From Paenibacillus tritici (lineage in GTDB: Bacteria > Bacillota > Bacilli > Paenibacillales > Paenibacillaceae), in contig NZ_JABMKX010000005.1 in the NCBI RefSeq assembly GCF_013204885.1, positions 62,001-126,000 of the forward strand: a stretch of DNA of 64,000 bases, in the 5' to 3' direction. Positions within the stretch are counted from its first letter, which is position 1. Each line of letters starts with the position of its first letter. The translations under genes were made by a program, and so were the position numbers. Under the pieces are notes generated by a model. That model had not been told where the DNA came from. It did no database searches and was given only the letters and a program-made list of their open reading frames with translations. Shown piece after piece: positions 51,716-60,377 of this stretch.

Positions 51716-52735
51716 ATGAGTGTATGGAGCAAGCAGGATCGTTTTCAGGCGATATTATCCGGAGAACTTGCGGATCGCCCGATCATCAGCGGATGGCGTC
51801 ACTTTATTGACAAGGAGCAGAACGCAGAGGATTTGGCACAGTCAACGATTTCTTTTACGGAGACATATGATTGGGACTGGGTGAAGATCAACCCGAGAGC
51901 GACCTATCTGGCGGAAGCCTGGGGGAATCAGTACGACTTCGCCGATTATCAGACGGTATTTCCGAGACAGCTGACTACGGTTATTCCGGAAGCCAGGAAT
52001 CTCTGGGATCTGGAAGTGAAAAAGGCAGCCGGGACCGCTTCGCTGCTGGAGCATCTGGAGGCCGTGCGGAAGATCCGCCGGGGCTTGCCGGATACACCGC
52101 TGATCCAGACGGTATTCTCACCGCTGACGGTACTACTGTTCCTCGTGGGGCGTTCTGCTTATGTTACCAAGACCGTATTCGGGATTGAGCAGCCGGTGAC
52201 GCTGGACTCGCTGTTCAAGGAGCACCGGGCCGCTGCGCATCATGCGCTGCATGTCATTGCCTTAACCCTGGCGGATTATGTGCAGGAGCTGCGCCAGGCG
52301 GGATCAGATGGTTTGTTCTATGCGGTGACAGGCACAGCACATCCCGGACTATTCGATGAGGCGATGTTCGATGAGCTGTCGAGACCTTATGATTCCATAG
52401 TGCTGGAGGCTGCCAGCTATGGCAAGAATATTTTACATACCTGCGGTGCCTATGCCCAGCCTGAGCGATTCAATGATTACCGTATTGACGGGATCAGCTG
52501 GGATACGATAGCCGAAGGAAATCCCGGACTCGAAGCAGAGCTCAAGGCCACGAAGGTAGGCGGAGTGGACCATGGGCTGTTTGCAGGAAATAACGTGCCG
52601 CAGATTGAACAGCAGGCCAAGGAAGCACTGGCAAGGATGAAGAATCAGCCGTTTATTCTGTCGCCCAATTGTGCTATTCCGCTGACAGTTACAGACGAGG
52701 CATTAGTGCATTTCAAAAACACAGTACTCAAATAG
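51716..52735 (+). CDS. UroD/MtaA-superfamily zinc methyltransferase
   Basis: A 339-residue TIM-barrel protein of the uroporphyrinogen decarboxylase superfamily. It keeps the zinc site of methyltransferases of the MtaA/MtbA branch: His and Cys in ILHTCGAYA (HxC) and a third Cys in ILSPNCAIPL near the C-terminus. True uroporphyrinogen decarboxylases lack these. Such enzymes move methyl groups between a corrinoid or other donor and a thiol. No corrinoid protein gene is nearby. It lies 30 bases after the permease gene and 12 before the binding-protein gene, firmly inside the operon. The methyl donor and acceptor are unknown. Confidence 0.85.
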   Translation: MSVWSKQDRFQAILSGELADRPIISGWRHFIDKEQNAEDLAQSTISFTETYDWDWVKINPRATYLAEAWGNQYDFADYQTVFPRQLTTVIPEARNLWDLEVKKAAGTASLLEHLEAVRKIRRGLPDTPLIQTVFSPLTVLLFLVGRSAYVTKTVFGIEQPVTLDSLFKEHRAAAHHALHVIALTLADYVQELRQAGSDGLFYAVTGTAHPGLFDEAMFDELSRPYDSIVLEAASYGKNILHTCGAYAQPERFNDYRIDGISWDTIAEGNPGLEAELKATKVGGVDHGLFAGNNVPQIEQQAKEALARMKNQPFILSPNCAIPLTVTDEALVHFKNTVLK

Positions 52736-52747
52736 GAGATGATGGTT

Positions 52748-53581
52748 ATGAAAAAAATATGGATAGTAATGCTGATTAGTGCAATGGCGGTGCTGGCGGC
52801 TTGCGGCAACAATAAGGAAGCGGCAAGCTCCGGGGACAAGAAAGAAATTACAGTCGGATTCGGTGTGGGCACGTATGAAGAGCAGTTCCGCCAGTCGATT
52901 CTGCCCATTCTGGAGGGAAAAGGCTATACTGTAGATATCAAAACCTTCTCCCAGAATATGCAGGTTAACCCGGCGATGAAGGAAGGCTCGATTGACGCGA
53001 GTATCTTCCAGAGTACAGCCTACATGGAAGCTATCAATGAAGAAATCGGAGCAGATATGGTAGGGATTGCGTATGTTCCGGGTGCGCCGCAAGGTCTATA
53101 TTCCGTAAATCATACCACGCTTGACGATGTGAAGGACGGCACTACTGTAGCGGTTCCGAATGATCCGGTCAATCAGGAGCGGGCACTGCGTATCCTGGAG
53201 GAACTGGGCTGGGTCAAAATCAAAGAGGGTGCCGGTGTAGCGGACTTCAATGTGAACAGTGTCGAGCCGGACAAGTTCAAGATTGAACTTAAGGTGCTGG
53301 ACCCGGCGCAGATTCTGGTCTCGCTGCAGGATGTGGATTATGGTGTGGTTAACGGGAACTACATTGCCAATGCTCCAGACCGGAAGATTACAGACGCCCT
53401 TAAGATTGAGAACACGCCTATGCAGCATAGAATCATCGTATCGGTGAACCAAAAGGATGCTGAGACCCCTTGGGCCAAAGATCTGAAGTCTGCGTATGAA
53501 TCCAAGGAGTTCGAGGAATACATCACGGGACAAGAGAAATATGCCGGGTTCATTCTGCCGGAAGCCTGGGCAAATAATTAA
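52748..53581 (+). CDS. MetQ-like substrate-binding lipoprotein, second system
   Basis: A 277-residue lipoprotein with lipobox AVLAACGN. The NlpA/MetQ domain follows (EITVGFGVGTYEEQFRQS, KDGTTVAVPNDPVNQERAL). It differs visibly from the SAM-controlled MetQ: GVGTYEEQ replaces ASPVPHAE and DASIFQSTAYM replaces DANFFQHKPYL, at the pocket. GGAG lies nine bases before the ATG at 52748. It supplies substrate to the second MetNI pair. Confidence 0.93.
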   Translation: MKKIWIVMLISAMAVLAACGNNKEAASSGDKKEITVGFGVGTYEEQFRQSILPILEGKGYTVDIKTFSQNMQVNPAMKEGSIDASIFQSTAYMEAINEEIGADMVGIAYVPGAPQGLYSVNHTTLDDVKDGTTVAVPNDPVNQERALRILEELGWVKIKEGAGVADFNVNSVEPDKFKIELKVLDPAQILVSLQDVDYGVVNGNYIANAPDRKITDALKIENTPMQHRIIVSVNQKDAETPWAKDLKSAYESKEFEEYITGQEKYAGFILPEAWANN

Positions 53582-53598
53582 TCAGGGAGTGAGCGGAA

Positions 53599-54408
53599 GT
53601 GATACAGAGCAAGATTCATTTCATAGGCGGCGGGCAAATGGCTGAAGCGATCATCCGGGCCTGCCTCGCAGGCGGAACACTGTCTGCCAGTCAAATCAGT
53701 GTATCGGATATTAACGAAGGACGGCTTCAGCTGTTACAGGCCAAATATAGTGTAGACACGGAGAGTACACAGGAGCAAGGCCTCCAGGCCGCTGATCTGA
53801 TTGTCATTGCGGTTCGTCCGCAGGATGATCTGAGCGCGCTTGGAGCCCGGGTCCGGCAATCCGCTTCACCTCCCGCCGCCATTATATCCATTGTGGCAGG
53901 AGTAACGATTGCCCAGCTCGGAGATTATTTCGGAGCGGAGCGTCCGATTGTCCGCGTGATTCCGAATACATTAACCGATACAGGCTATGGATATAGCGGT
54001 GTCGCTCTGGGTGCAGCGGCCTCCCGCGAGCAGGTGGAGGGCTTCCTGCTCGGCTTCGGCAAGGTGCAATATCTGGAGGAGAGCTATATTGATATCTTCA
54101 CCGGCTTCGGTGTAGCCGGACCGAATTATATCTATTATTTCATTGAGTCGTTCACGGATGCCGGAGTCCTTGCCGGACTGCCGCGGGAACAGGCCTGGAA
54201 GGTAGCGCTGGAGAATATGCTGGGAGCGGTGGCGATGCTCCAGCAGACCGGACTGCATCCAAGACAGCTGCTGGATATCAACAATTCGCCTGGTGGAGTC
54301 GGTATGCACGGCTTATACGAGCTGAACAACAGTGATTTCGCGGCGGGTCTCCAGCGTAGTGTGCTGGCAGCGGTGAAGCGGACTACGGAGCTGGGAGTGA
54401 AGAACTAA
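53599..54408 (+). CDS. Divergent pyrroline-5-carboxylate reductase-like protein
   Basis: A 269-residue NAD(P)-dependent reductase of the ProC family. The dinucleotide-binding motif is HFIGGGQMAEAII and the dimerisation domain is helical. Two substrate-site motifs have changed: the usual SGSGPAY reads GVAGPNY and SPGGTT reads SPGGVG, so the natural substrate may not be pyrroline-5-carboxylate. The start is GTG with GGGAGTG upstream. It overlaps the VOC gene by one base. In this operon it could reduce a cyclic imine made from the imported compound, by inference. Confidence 0.85.
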   Translation: MIQSKIHFIGGGQMAEAIIRACLAGGTLSASQISVSDINEGRLQLLQAKYSVDTESTQEQGLQAADLIVIAVRPQDDLSALGARVRQSASPPAAIISIVAGVTIAQLGDYFGAERPIVRVIPNTLTDTGYGYSGVALGAAASREQVEGFLLGFGKVQYLEESYIDIFTGFGVAGPNYIYYFIESFTDAGVLAGLPREQAWKVALENMLGAVAMLQQTGLHPRQLLDINNSPGGVGMHGLYELNNSDFAAGLQRSVLAAVKRTTELGVKN

Positions 54409-55175
54409 TGGCAGTGCTGAAATGGGATCACCTGGTGCACTATGTGAACGATCTGGATCAGCCGGTGCAGCTATTCTCTGAGCATGGGTTGGCGGCCTTC
54501 CGGGGCGGATCGCATAAGGCTTGGGGGACCTATAACGCCTTAAGTTACTTTGGGCTAACCTATCTGGAGTTCCTCGGCATCGAGAACCTGGAGCTTGCGC
54601 GGGCGACCGAACATAATGTCGTCGTACGGGATGCCGTTACCGTCCTGCCGGAGCATGAGGTGTTAAGCAGAGTGGTCCTGCGGACAGATGACATCGAAGC
54701 CGTTGAGGATAGTCTGACAAGAGCAGGTTTGTTATTATCTCCCATCATAGACGGTAAACGTCTCGATAACAAAGGCAGATTAATCGAGTGGCGGATGATG
54801 ACGATTGACGGTGACTTCCAGGGACTGGTCTATCCGTTCATTATTCAGTGGAGCGAGACCGATGAGGAGCGGCTGGACAGTCTGAATGCAGCCGGAATCA
54901 ACCAGCCCCATCCTGCGGGGACTGTTGATATCGTGAGCGCGGTGTTCCATGTCTCCGATCCTGCCGCTGCCGCCAGGCATTGGAGTGAGCTGTTCGGCCT
55001 GCCCGTTACAGGACCTGTGGACGACAGCTACAGTCTTAAGGCGGGAGACCACCAGACCTTCAACTTCGTGCAGGGCACGGAGAACCAGTTCACCCAGGTC
55101 GTGCTGCGGACCGATTCGCCCCAGCTTAAGGGACAGACCCTGCGTGTGGGTGAAGGGGAATATGTGTTTGAATAG
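54408..55175 (+). CDS. VOC/glyoxalase-like protein
   Basis: A 255-residue protein with two glyoxalase-like betaalphabeta modules. The first begins WDHLVHYVNDLD and the second VDIVSAVFHVSDPAAAARHWSELFG. Metal-site residues are not all evident. VOC proteins include dioxygenases, glyoxalases and resistance proteins. It is the last gene of the operon, overlapping the ProC-like gene by one base (TAATG), and is followed by a long hairpin. Confidence 0.85.
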   Translation: MAVLKWDHLVHYVNDLDQPVQLFSEHGLAAFRGGSHKAWGTYNALSYFGLTYLEFLGIENLELARATEHNVVVRDAVTVLPEHEVLSRVVLRTDDIEAVEDSLTRAGLLLSPIIDGKRLDNKGRLIEWRMMTIDGDFQGLVYPFIIQWSETDEERLDSLNAAGINQPHPAGTVDIVSAVFHVSDPAAAARHWSELFGLPVTGPVDDSYSLKAGDHQTFNFVQGTENQFTQVVLRTDSPQLKGQTLRVGEGEYVFE

Positions 55176-55193
55176 ATGCGTGGTCAGAGTAAT

Positions 55194-55234
55194 GAACAGG
55201 CCTGTTGCCGCAGTGTGCGGTGGCAGGTCTGTTC
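55194..55234 (+). terminator. Long hairpin at the operon end
   Basis: An 18 bp stem with several G-T pairs (GAACAGGCCTG.. / ..CAGGTCTGTTC) lies 19 bases past the VOC stop. No T-tract follows, so it may stabilise the 3' end rather than terminate. Confidence 0.6.
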
Positions 55235-55340
55235 GGTCTATGGGAAGGAAGTTGAACTTCACAGGCAGGAGTACAGGTAAATATCGCGAATCATGGATAG
55301 CAGGGAAATAGCAGCCATTACCTTAAAAGGAGGCAGTGTG

Positions 55341-55694
55341 ATGCAAAAGCTATTTGAGTATAACTGGCAGGTGCGCAAGGACTGGTTCGACTGGTGCCGG
55401 ACGGTGGACGGGGAAGAACTGATGAAATTACGCACGGGTGGCATAGGTTACATCCTTCCAACGCTGTATCACATTGTAGCAGTTGAATATGGCTGGAATG
55501 ACAGTCTGGAAGACCGCATTATGATTGATGTTACGGATGAGGGGGAACGTGAACCCCACAGTTATGGCGAAGTTATGCGTCATCTGATTGCCCATGAGAT
55601 ACATCATATCGGCCAGTTGTCTGTATGGTCACGGGAGATCGGGAAAACGCCGGTTACGGCTAATGTGATTGGCAGAGGGTTGTTCAATATATAA
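55341..55694 (+). CDS. DinB/YfiT-like protein, shortened
   Basis: A 117-residue protein of the DinB four-helix fold. The metal-ligand His residues are in LYHIVAVEYGW and HEIHHIGQLSVWSREIG. The usual central helix seems to be missing between DSLEDRI and MIDVTDEGE, so the protein is about 40 residues shorter than relatives. AAGGAGG lies seven bases before the ATG at 55341. Function unknown; DinB proteins often act as thiol-dependent transferases. It may be a degraded gene or a short family member. Confidence 0.75.
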   Translation: MQKLFEYNWQVRKDWFDWCRTVDGEELMKLRTGGIGYILPTLYHIVAVEYGWNDSLEDRIMIDVTDEGEREPHSYGEVMRHLIAHEIHHIGQLSVWSREIGKTPVTANVIGRGLFNI

Positions 55695-55715
55695 ATGTAA
55701 GGATGTGATTGAGCC

Positions 55716-56255
55716 ATGCAACTGGAGACCAAACGCCTGTTGATCCGGGAATTCGTGCCTGAGGATGTCCGGCAGGTGCATGAATATGCATCCGACCCTG
55801 CTGTAGCTAAGTATATGATCTGGGGACCCAATTCACTGGAGGATACCCGCGAATATATCCGCCATATGCTGGATTTACAGCAGGAGGAGCCGCGTCAAGG
55901 ATTCGAATATGCGGTGGTTCTCAAGGAGTCCAATAAGCTGGCGGGCGGCTGCGGTTTACACATCAGCGGAGCAGGACAGGGGGAGATTGGCTATTGCTTT
56001 AACCCGTCCTATTGGGGACAAGGCTATGCCAGTGAGGCTTCCGCGGCGCTGCTGGAATGGGGCTTCCAAGAGCTTGGGCTTCACCGGATCTACGCAACCT
56101 GCCGCCCGGAGAATATCGGTTCGGCCAGAGTGATGCAAAAGCTTGGAATGATCTATGAAGGGCATCTTAGAGGCCATATGTATCATAAAGGAAAATGGAT
56201 GGACTCTTATCAATATTCCATTCTGAAGGAGGAGTATCAGGCACTGCACCGCTGA
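55716..56255 (+). CDS. GNAT N-acetyltransferase (RimJ/RimL type)
   Basis: A 179-residue acetyltransferase that moves an acetyl group from acetyl-CoA. Landmarks: ETKRLLIREFVPEDV, the acetyl-CoA-binding segment CFNPSYWGQGYASEA, and GSARVMQKLGMIYEG. Relatives act on ribosomal N-termini or on drugs and metabolites; the substrate is unknown. It follows the DinB-like gene by 21 bases and may be cotranscribed. Confidence 0.9.
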   Translation: MQLETKRLLIREFVPEDVRQVHEYASDPAVAKYMIWGPNSLEDTREYIRHMLDLQQEEPRQGFEYAVVLKESNKLAGGCGLHISGAGQGEIGYCFNPSYWGQGYASEASAALLEWGFQELGLHRIYATCRPENIGSARVMQKLGMIYEGHLRGHMYHKGKWMDSYQYSILKEEYQALHR

Positions 56256-56281
56256 CAGCGGCTTCAGCATACCGGAAAAAT

Positions 56282-56576
56282 GGGCTGTCCCAAAATGATA
56301 TGGCTACTTGGGCAGCACTTTGTTTTTGAGCAGGATCAACGTGAGCACTTGGGTGGACGCTGCGTGAACGGACCGATGTTTGGGTCGCGGAGAAAATCCG
56401 GAGACCAAGGCGAACGCTGCCGCTTTTCCACATTCGTTCCGTCCTCTCCCTTTTTAAGCGGGATACGAAAACCCTTGTTCAATAAACACACACAAAAAAA
56501 AGCAGCGATTCCTATAACGGGAATCGCTGCTTTTTTATCTGACTTGTCAGTAGAATATCTACTTTAGGGACAGCCC
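56282..56576. mobile_element. MITE-like element with GGGCTGTCCC inverted ends
   Basis: GGGCTGTCCC at 56282-56291 is the exact inverse of GGGACAGCCC at 56567-56576. Flanks extend the repeat (AAA outside, AAA inside). The interior of about 275 bases has no gene but holds a strong terminator. GGGCTGTC-type ends are common to several Firmicute insertion sequences, so this looks like a non-autonomous or decayed copy. No clear target duplication was seen. Confidence 0.5.
56494..56536. terminator. Bidirectional terminator inside the MITE-like element
   Basis: AAAAAGCAGCGATTCC pairs with GGAATCGCTGCTTTTT around a seven-base loop. It may end transcripts of the DinB/GNAT genes. Confidence 0.9.
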
Positions 56577-56628
56577 TTTTGCTGTTCACCAGTCCATAGT
56601 AAACTTGAAAATATAAAGATAGGGAAAA

Positions 56629-56764
56629 GTGGCGAGGAGAATTTTGGAACTGTAGGAGCGTTAGCGTCCGCCTTTGCCACCGGATTTCCACCGCTCATAG
56701 CGGTTCAAATATAAGAAATCTGGGGGCAACAGCGGCCGGAGGGCCAAACATTCTCTGGAGTCAC
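56629..56764 (+). repeat. Dispersed structured repeat, copy C
   Basis: The outer stem pairs GTGGC (56629) with GTCAC (56760) and GAGAAT with ATTCTC. The inner stem TTTGCCACCGGATTTC / GAAATCTGGGGGCAAC surrounds ACCGCT-CAT-AGCGGT. The conserved GTAGGAGCG..AGCG and ACAGCGGCCGGA blocks are present. It lies between the MITE-like element and the minus-strand ligase gene, in the same orientation as copies A and B. Confidence 0.8.
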
Positions 56765-56814
56765 GGCTATTCCCAAATCGAAAAATTTACAAGTGCCATC
56801 TATGATATGTGCGG

Positions 56815-59610
56815 CTAAAGCGGCATACCCGCTATTTCATTAATCTTCGCCGCTTCTTCCGGATCCGCAGCAATCAGCTTCTGATAGACTGCCTGGTCCT
56901 GGGCGCTCTGCGTTCGCTGCTGAACAGCCAGATACCAGCGGGCAGTCTCGCGGTTGACCGGGTTGTTATAATCGTCACTGAGGGCTTGCTTCAGTGTGGC
57001 CCCGGCGGCTTGCATGTCCTGCGATATATACTGGATCTTGCCGGTGTTCAGCAGCATATCTGCCGTCACCTTGGCTCCCTGCTGCTGGGCATCCCGGTCT
57101 GCAGCCGCGTGGGCATACGCGTCCAGCCCGGTTTTGAAATACCGGCTCTTACCCAGTGTCTCCTGGTCCCCCAGATCATTATTCCCCAGGGAATAGGCCT
57201 CCTGCGCCCGCTTCAAAGCTGCGGCTCCCAGCTCCTGTGACCGGCTGATGACGCCGCTGTACCATTCTGTAGTCCATAGGCTTCCGGCGTCCGTCAGGTC
57301 CTCATACCCGTTGATGAAGCCCTGCTTGACCGTTGCCAGTGCAGCTTCCTCATCTCCTGACATGTGCTGGACCCGGCCTGCATTCAGGGCCATCGTTGAG
57401 ATCACGAAGAATTCGCGGCCCTGAAGCTGCTCGGGAGGAAGACTCTTCAGATGCGCTATACCATCCGTTACATGCTTATAGACTACCAGTGCCGAATCGA
57501 AATACTTCTGTTGCCCTGCTTCATCATGCTTGGCGTAAGCCTGTAACCCAAGGAGGGAAGCACGGCTGATTAATTGGTCGTACCAGTTAATATCCCACAT
57601 GAACTTGTCTGCGTTGTCCAGATAGACATGGTAGGCCTCATCACTCTGGCCCTTCAGGTCATAATAGCCTGCGAGCTGGGTCAGCAGCTCTTTGTTATAG
57701 GGCTCATCCTCAAGTGCGCGGGTGACTACCGTATGGGCTTCGTCCAGGAACTGTTCGTTATGGTTCTGCGTGAACACCTTCTGATCCAGCAGAGACAGAT
57801 AAGTGGCGGATTCCGGGTGATTCGGACGGGTTTTGAGTGCTTTTATCAAAGGAGCCTTGATCTCCTCATAGGACTGGCTCACTTTGAGCAGCTTCTTGGC
57901 TGCATAAGCTTCAGAGCTTGAACTGATGTACCCGAGAGACAGGAACAGCAGATATCCGGTGCCGATTCCCAGCAGTCCGAAATAACCCGCTCTAACCCAG
58001 AGCTTGTTCCACTGAAGCCGGAGCGGCTTGCTCTCCATGGCAACAGCCATGCCCCCCAGCGACAGGAATACCATCATACCCATGAACGCATAACTGAGGT
58101 TGAAGTCCAGCAGGCTGTGAACGAGAATAGACAAGGCAATAATGAGGTAGAAGAACCCGTTATTGTAGTCGTCGTTCTCCCGCTTCACGTACCCTTTGAT
58201 ATATTTGCTGAAAATAAACAGGATAAAGCCCATGAACACAAGGAACCCGAAGATTCCCACTTCGATCAGATATTGCAGGAAAAAGTTATGGACCTGGCGG
58301 CTCAGGTAAGGGTTGTTCTGATAATGCTCATAGAGCGATGCCCAGCCCCCGCCTCCCGTTCCGAATACCGGATAATCCTTGACTACTTTCATAGCATCTT
58401 TGTAAAAGGTAAAACGTTCCAGCACACTGTGCTGCCTGAAGTTGATATTCTCCAGCCGTGTCCCGATATTCGCCGGCAGCACATTGCGCGCACTGGTGCC
58501 GATGAATAAGAAGGCGATCGCCGCGACGCCAGCCACAGACACCAGCGGGAGCCACACTCCGCTCCAGCGGCGTGATTCTGTGCTGCCCAGCTTACGGCTT
58601 AGCCAAGGCGCCAAGTAACGCTGGACAACGAGGGAGAGCACGCCTGCACAGGCCGATGCCCCCAGCAGGTAGCCCCAGCCCTTCAGGGCTGCCGAAGAGG
58701 TGAATGCCAAGTTCAGCTCCAGCCCCAGGCTGGTGACCGGATTCGTAATCAGCAGGGATAATACTCCGGCAATAGCGAGATGCAGGGTCCAGAGAATCTG
58801 CTGCACCGGCTTCAGGAAGAGCAGCAGGAGAATGAATACCACCGGCAGCAGGACCAGTCCGCCGCGGGATAAGGTGAGCAGCAGCGAGACGATGATGGGC
58901 ACCAGCATGAAGCCGTGCGTCAGCTGTCCGGCCCACTTCCTGGAGCGGATCAGCGCGAATACGGCCACGAACAGAAAAGCCATCAGGAACGCCGCGTATG
59001 TATTGGCATACTGGAAAATGGAAGTCAGGCGAAGCCCGTTCGAGTCGGTCATTACTGCGTCTCCGTATCTGTCTCCCACCACAGTGGCTGAGAACCAGCC
59101 CACCAGACTGCCGGCAAGCTTCCAGCTCCCGAGCCAGTTCAATAGACCGAAGCCTACGATCAGGTAAGCGATGGTGAGTACACCTAACTGGATGGTGTAA
59201 TTCAACCGCTTCTGCCGGAGCAGATACATACTGGTAATGAAAATAGCGGCATAGGTAAATTGGGTGAACAGCATATTCATCGCCATATAATGTGAAGCAG
59301 CACCCAGCAGCGACAGAGCGTAGGTCAGGGGAAGCAGAAGGGCGGCTACGGTGAGCAGATCACGCTGTCCCTCCAGCTTGAAGGCTTTGAAATACAGGAT
59401 CGCACAGGCCAGAAGGAGCAGCCCGCTCAGCAATGCCGCTACATAAATAGGCTTCTCGAATTCGGCTCTCATTCCGTTGAATAATCCGACCTGAAAAGCG
59501 GACCAGCCGAGGAACAGGAGGAACGCAGCGCAAAGCGCCCAAGCTGCCCCTGAAAGCTTCTCCGTAGCTTTGACAGAAGCCGCTTGTTTTCCGTATACAG
59601 GTTTCGACAC
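56815..59610 (-). CDS. O-antigen ligase/polymerase family protein with TPR tail
   Basis: A 931-residue membrane protein. Residues 1-560 hold about 12 hydrophobic segments with the Wzy_C-type region (FGTGGGGWASLYEHYQNNPY, QVHNFFLQYLIEVGIFGF). The last 350 residues are soluble TPR-like repeats (NKELLTQLAGYYDLKGQSDEAYHVYL). Such proteins join or polymerise surface polysaccharides or glycosylate proteins such as pili. The start is GTG with AAAAAGGAG eight bases upstream. No other polysaccharide gene is nearby, so the target is unknown. Confidence 0.85.
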   Translation of the reverse strand: MSKPVYGKQAASVKATEKLSGAAWALCAAFLLFLGWSAFQVGLFNGMRAEFEKPIYVAALLSGLLLLACAILYFKAFKLEGQRDLLTVAALLLPLTYALSLLGAASHYMAMNMLFTQFTYAAIFITSMYLLRQKRLNYTIQLGVLTIAYLIVGFGLLNWLGSWKLAGSLVGWFSATVVGDRYGDAVMTDSNGLRLTSIFQYANTYAAFLMAFLFVAVFALIRSRKWAGQLTHGFMLVPIIVSLLLTLSRGGLVLLPVVFILLLLFLKPVQQILWTLHLAIAGVLSLLITNPVTSLGLELNLAFTSSAALKGWGYLLGASACAGVLSLVVQRYLAPWLSRKLGSTESRRWSGVWLPLVSVAGVAAIAFLFIGTSARNVLPANIGTRLENINFRQHSVLERFTFYKDAMKVVKDYPVFGTGGGGWASLYEHYQNNPYLSRQVHNFFLQYLIEVGIFGFLVFMGFILFIFSKYIKGYVKRENDDYNNGFFYLIIALSILVHSLLDFNLSYAFMGMMVFLSLGGMAVAMESKPLRLQWNKLWVRAGYFGLLGIGTGYLLFLSLGYISSSSEAYAAKKLLKVSQSYEEIKAPLIKALKTRPNHPESATYLSLLDQKVFTQNHNEQFLDEAHTVVTRALEDEPYNKELLTQLAGYYDLKGQSDEAYHVYLDNADKFMWDINWYDQLISRASLLGLQAYAKHDEAGQQKYFDSALVVYKHVTDGIAHLKSLPPEQLQGREFFVISTMALNAGRVQHMSGDEEAALATVKQGFINGYEDLTDAGSLWTTEWYSGVISRSQELGAAALKRAQEAYSLGNNDLGDQETLGKSRYFKTGLDAYAHAAADRDAQQQGAKVTADMLLNTGKIQYISQDMQAAGATLKQALSDDYNNPVNRETARWYLAVQQRTQSAQDQAVYQKLIAADPEEAAKINEIAGMPL

Positions 59611-59931
59611 AATAGAATCTCCTTTTTCAATATATTGGGACTTCCAAATTATTGTACATACATATTACGGATATTAAGTGAAAAAGTTGTTGTATGAACG
59701 GAAATTTCAAAGATTGGAGTGTCCTGAAGGAGGGGAAAGGAGAGAAAAAGTGAGGAATGGGCCGGAACCTGTTCAGCGAATGAAGCTGTCCATATACACA
59801 GGCCAACTCTTCGCAGTTTCATAGAATACAGTATGTAAGCAAATCTATTAGCGGGAATGCACTCCAAGGCAGCCATGACAAGGACGGTTAGTCCTGCGGA
59901 GCTGTTATGCCAGGGCTGCCGGGAGTGTACC
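59611..59931. other. Gene-free gap, 320 bases
   Basis: The leader and promoter of the minus-strand ligase gene should lie here. A purine-rich AGGAGGGGAAAGGAGAG stretch (about 59728-59745) precedes a 24-codon plus-strand frame, but nothing else supports a gene. No terminator or named site was recognised. Confidence 0.4.
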
Positions 59932-60141
59932 TCAGGCGGGAATTATAAACTTGAGATTAACCATGAACAGGATCAGGGCGGCAGCCCCCAGGGAAAAGGC
60001 GATGCAGCCGGCGCCGAGCACTCTGCGGCGGTCTTTGATGAATTTGAAGCCGAGCGCACAGACGAGTATCGTCGTTCCTGCCAGTACCACAGACATGCCA
60101 ATCATCGCAAACCAATATAGGATTTCAAAAAACTCTGCCAT
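59932..60141 (-). CDS. Small two-span membrane protein (69 aa)
   Basis: Unrecognised protein with two hydrophobic segments (ILYWFAMIGMSVVLAGTTILV and CIAFSLGAAALILFMVNL) and a short basic loop between (KFIKDRRRVLG). GGGAGGG lies nine bases before the ATG, so translation is likely. It is a single-gene unit between the ligase and YheC/D-like genes. Confidence 0.7.
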   Translation of the reverse strand: MAEFFEILYWFAMIGMSVVLAGTTILVCALGFKFIKDRRRVLGAGCIAFSLGAAALILFMVNLKFIIPA

Positions 60142-60377
60142 TAGGAAACCCTCCCTTCAGGCAATAATACAATGAATTTTAATGATTTTCCAGTCTATTG
60201 TATCCGTAGCGGTTGTGGCCGCTGCTTCTGGTCAAATGTATCAGGGACATAAGGCCCCGCAGCCATATGCCCTTTTTTGCTGTGGCCTGCTTTACCACGG
60301 ACAATCATACAGGAGGGCAAGGCCTTTGGTGAGTAAGCTATAGGGTAGGCTGGGAATGCGAAAGGAGAGGGCAAACA

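Noticed and set aside
7625..56764. Reading the three structured repeats as CRISPR-like repeats
   Set aside because: They are single, widely spaced, over 130 bases long and strongly self-complementary, with no spacers or cas genes.
59750..59824. 24-codon plus-strand frame behind a strong AAAGGAGAG ribosome-like site
   Set aside because: Too short, no recognised peptide, no promoter or terminator of its own; the purine-rich stretch alone is weak evidence.
59649..59876. 75-residue minus-strand frame upstream of the ligase gene
   Set aside because: No ribosome site, unlikely composition, and it overlaps the expected promoter region.
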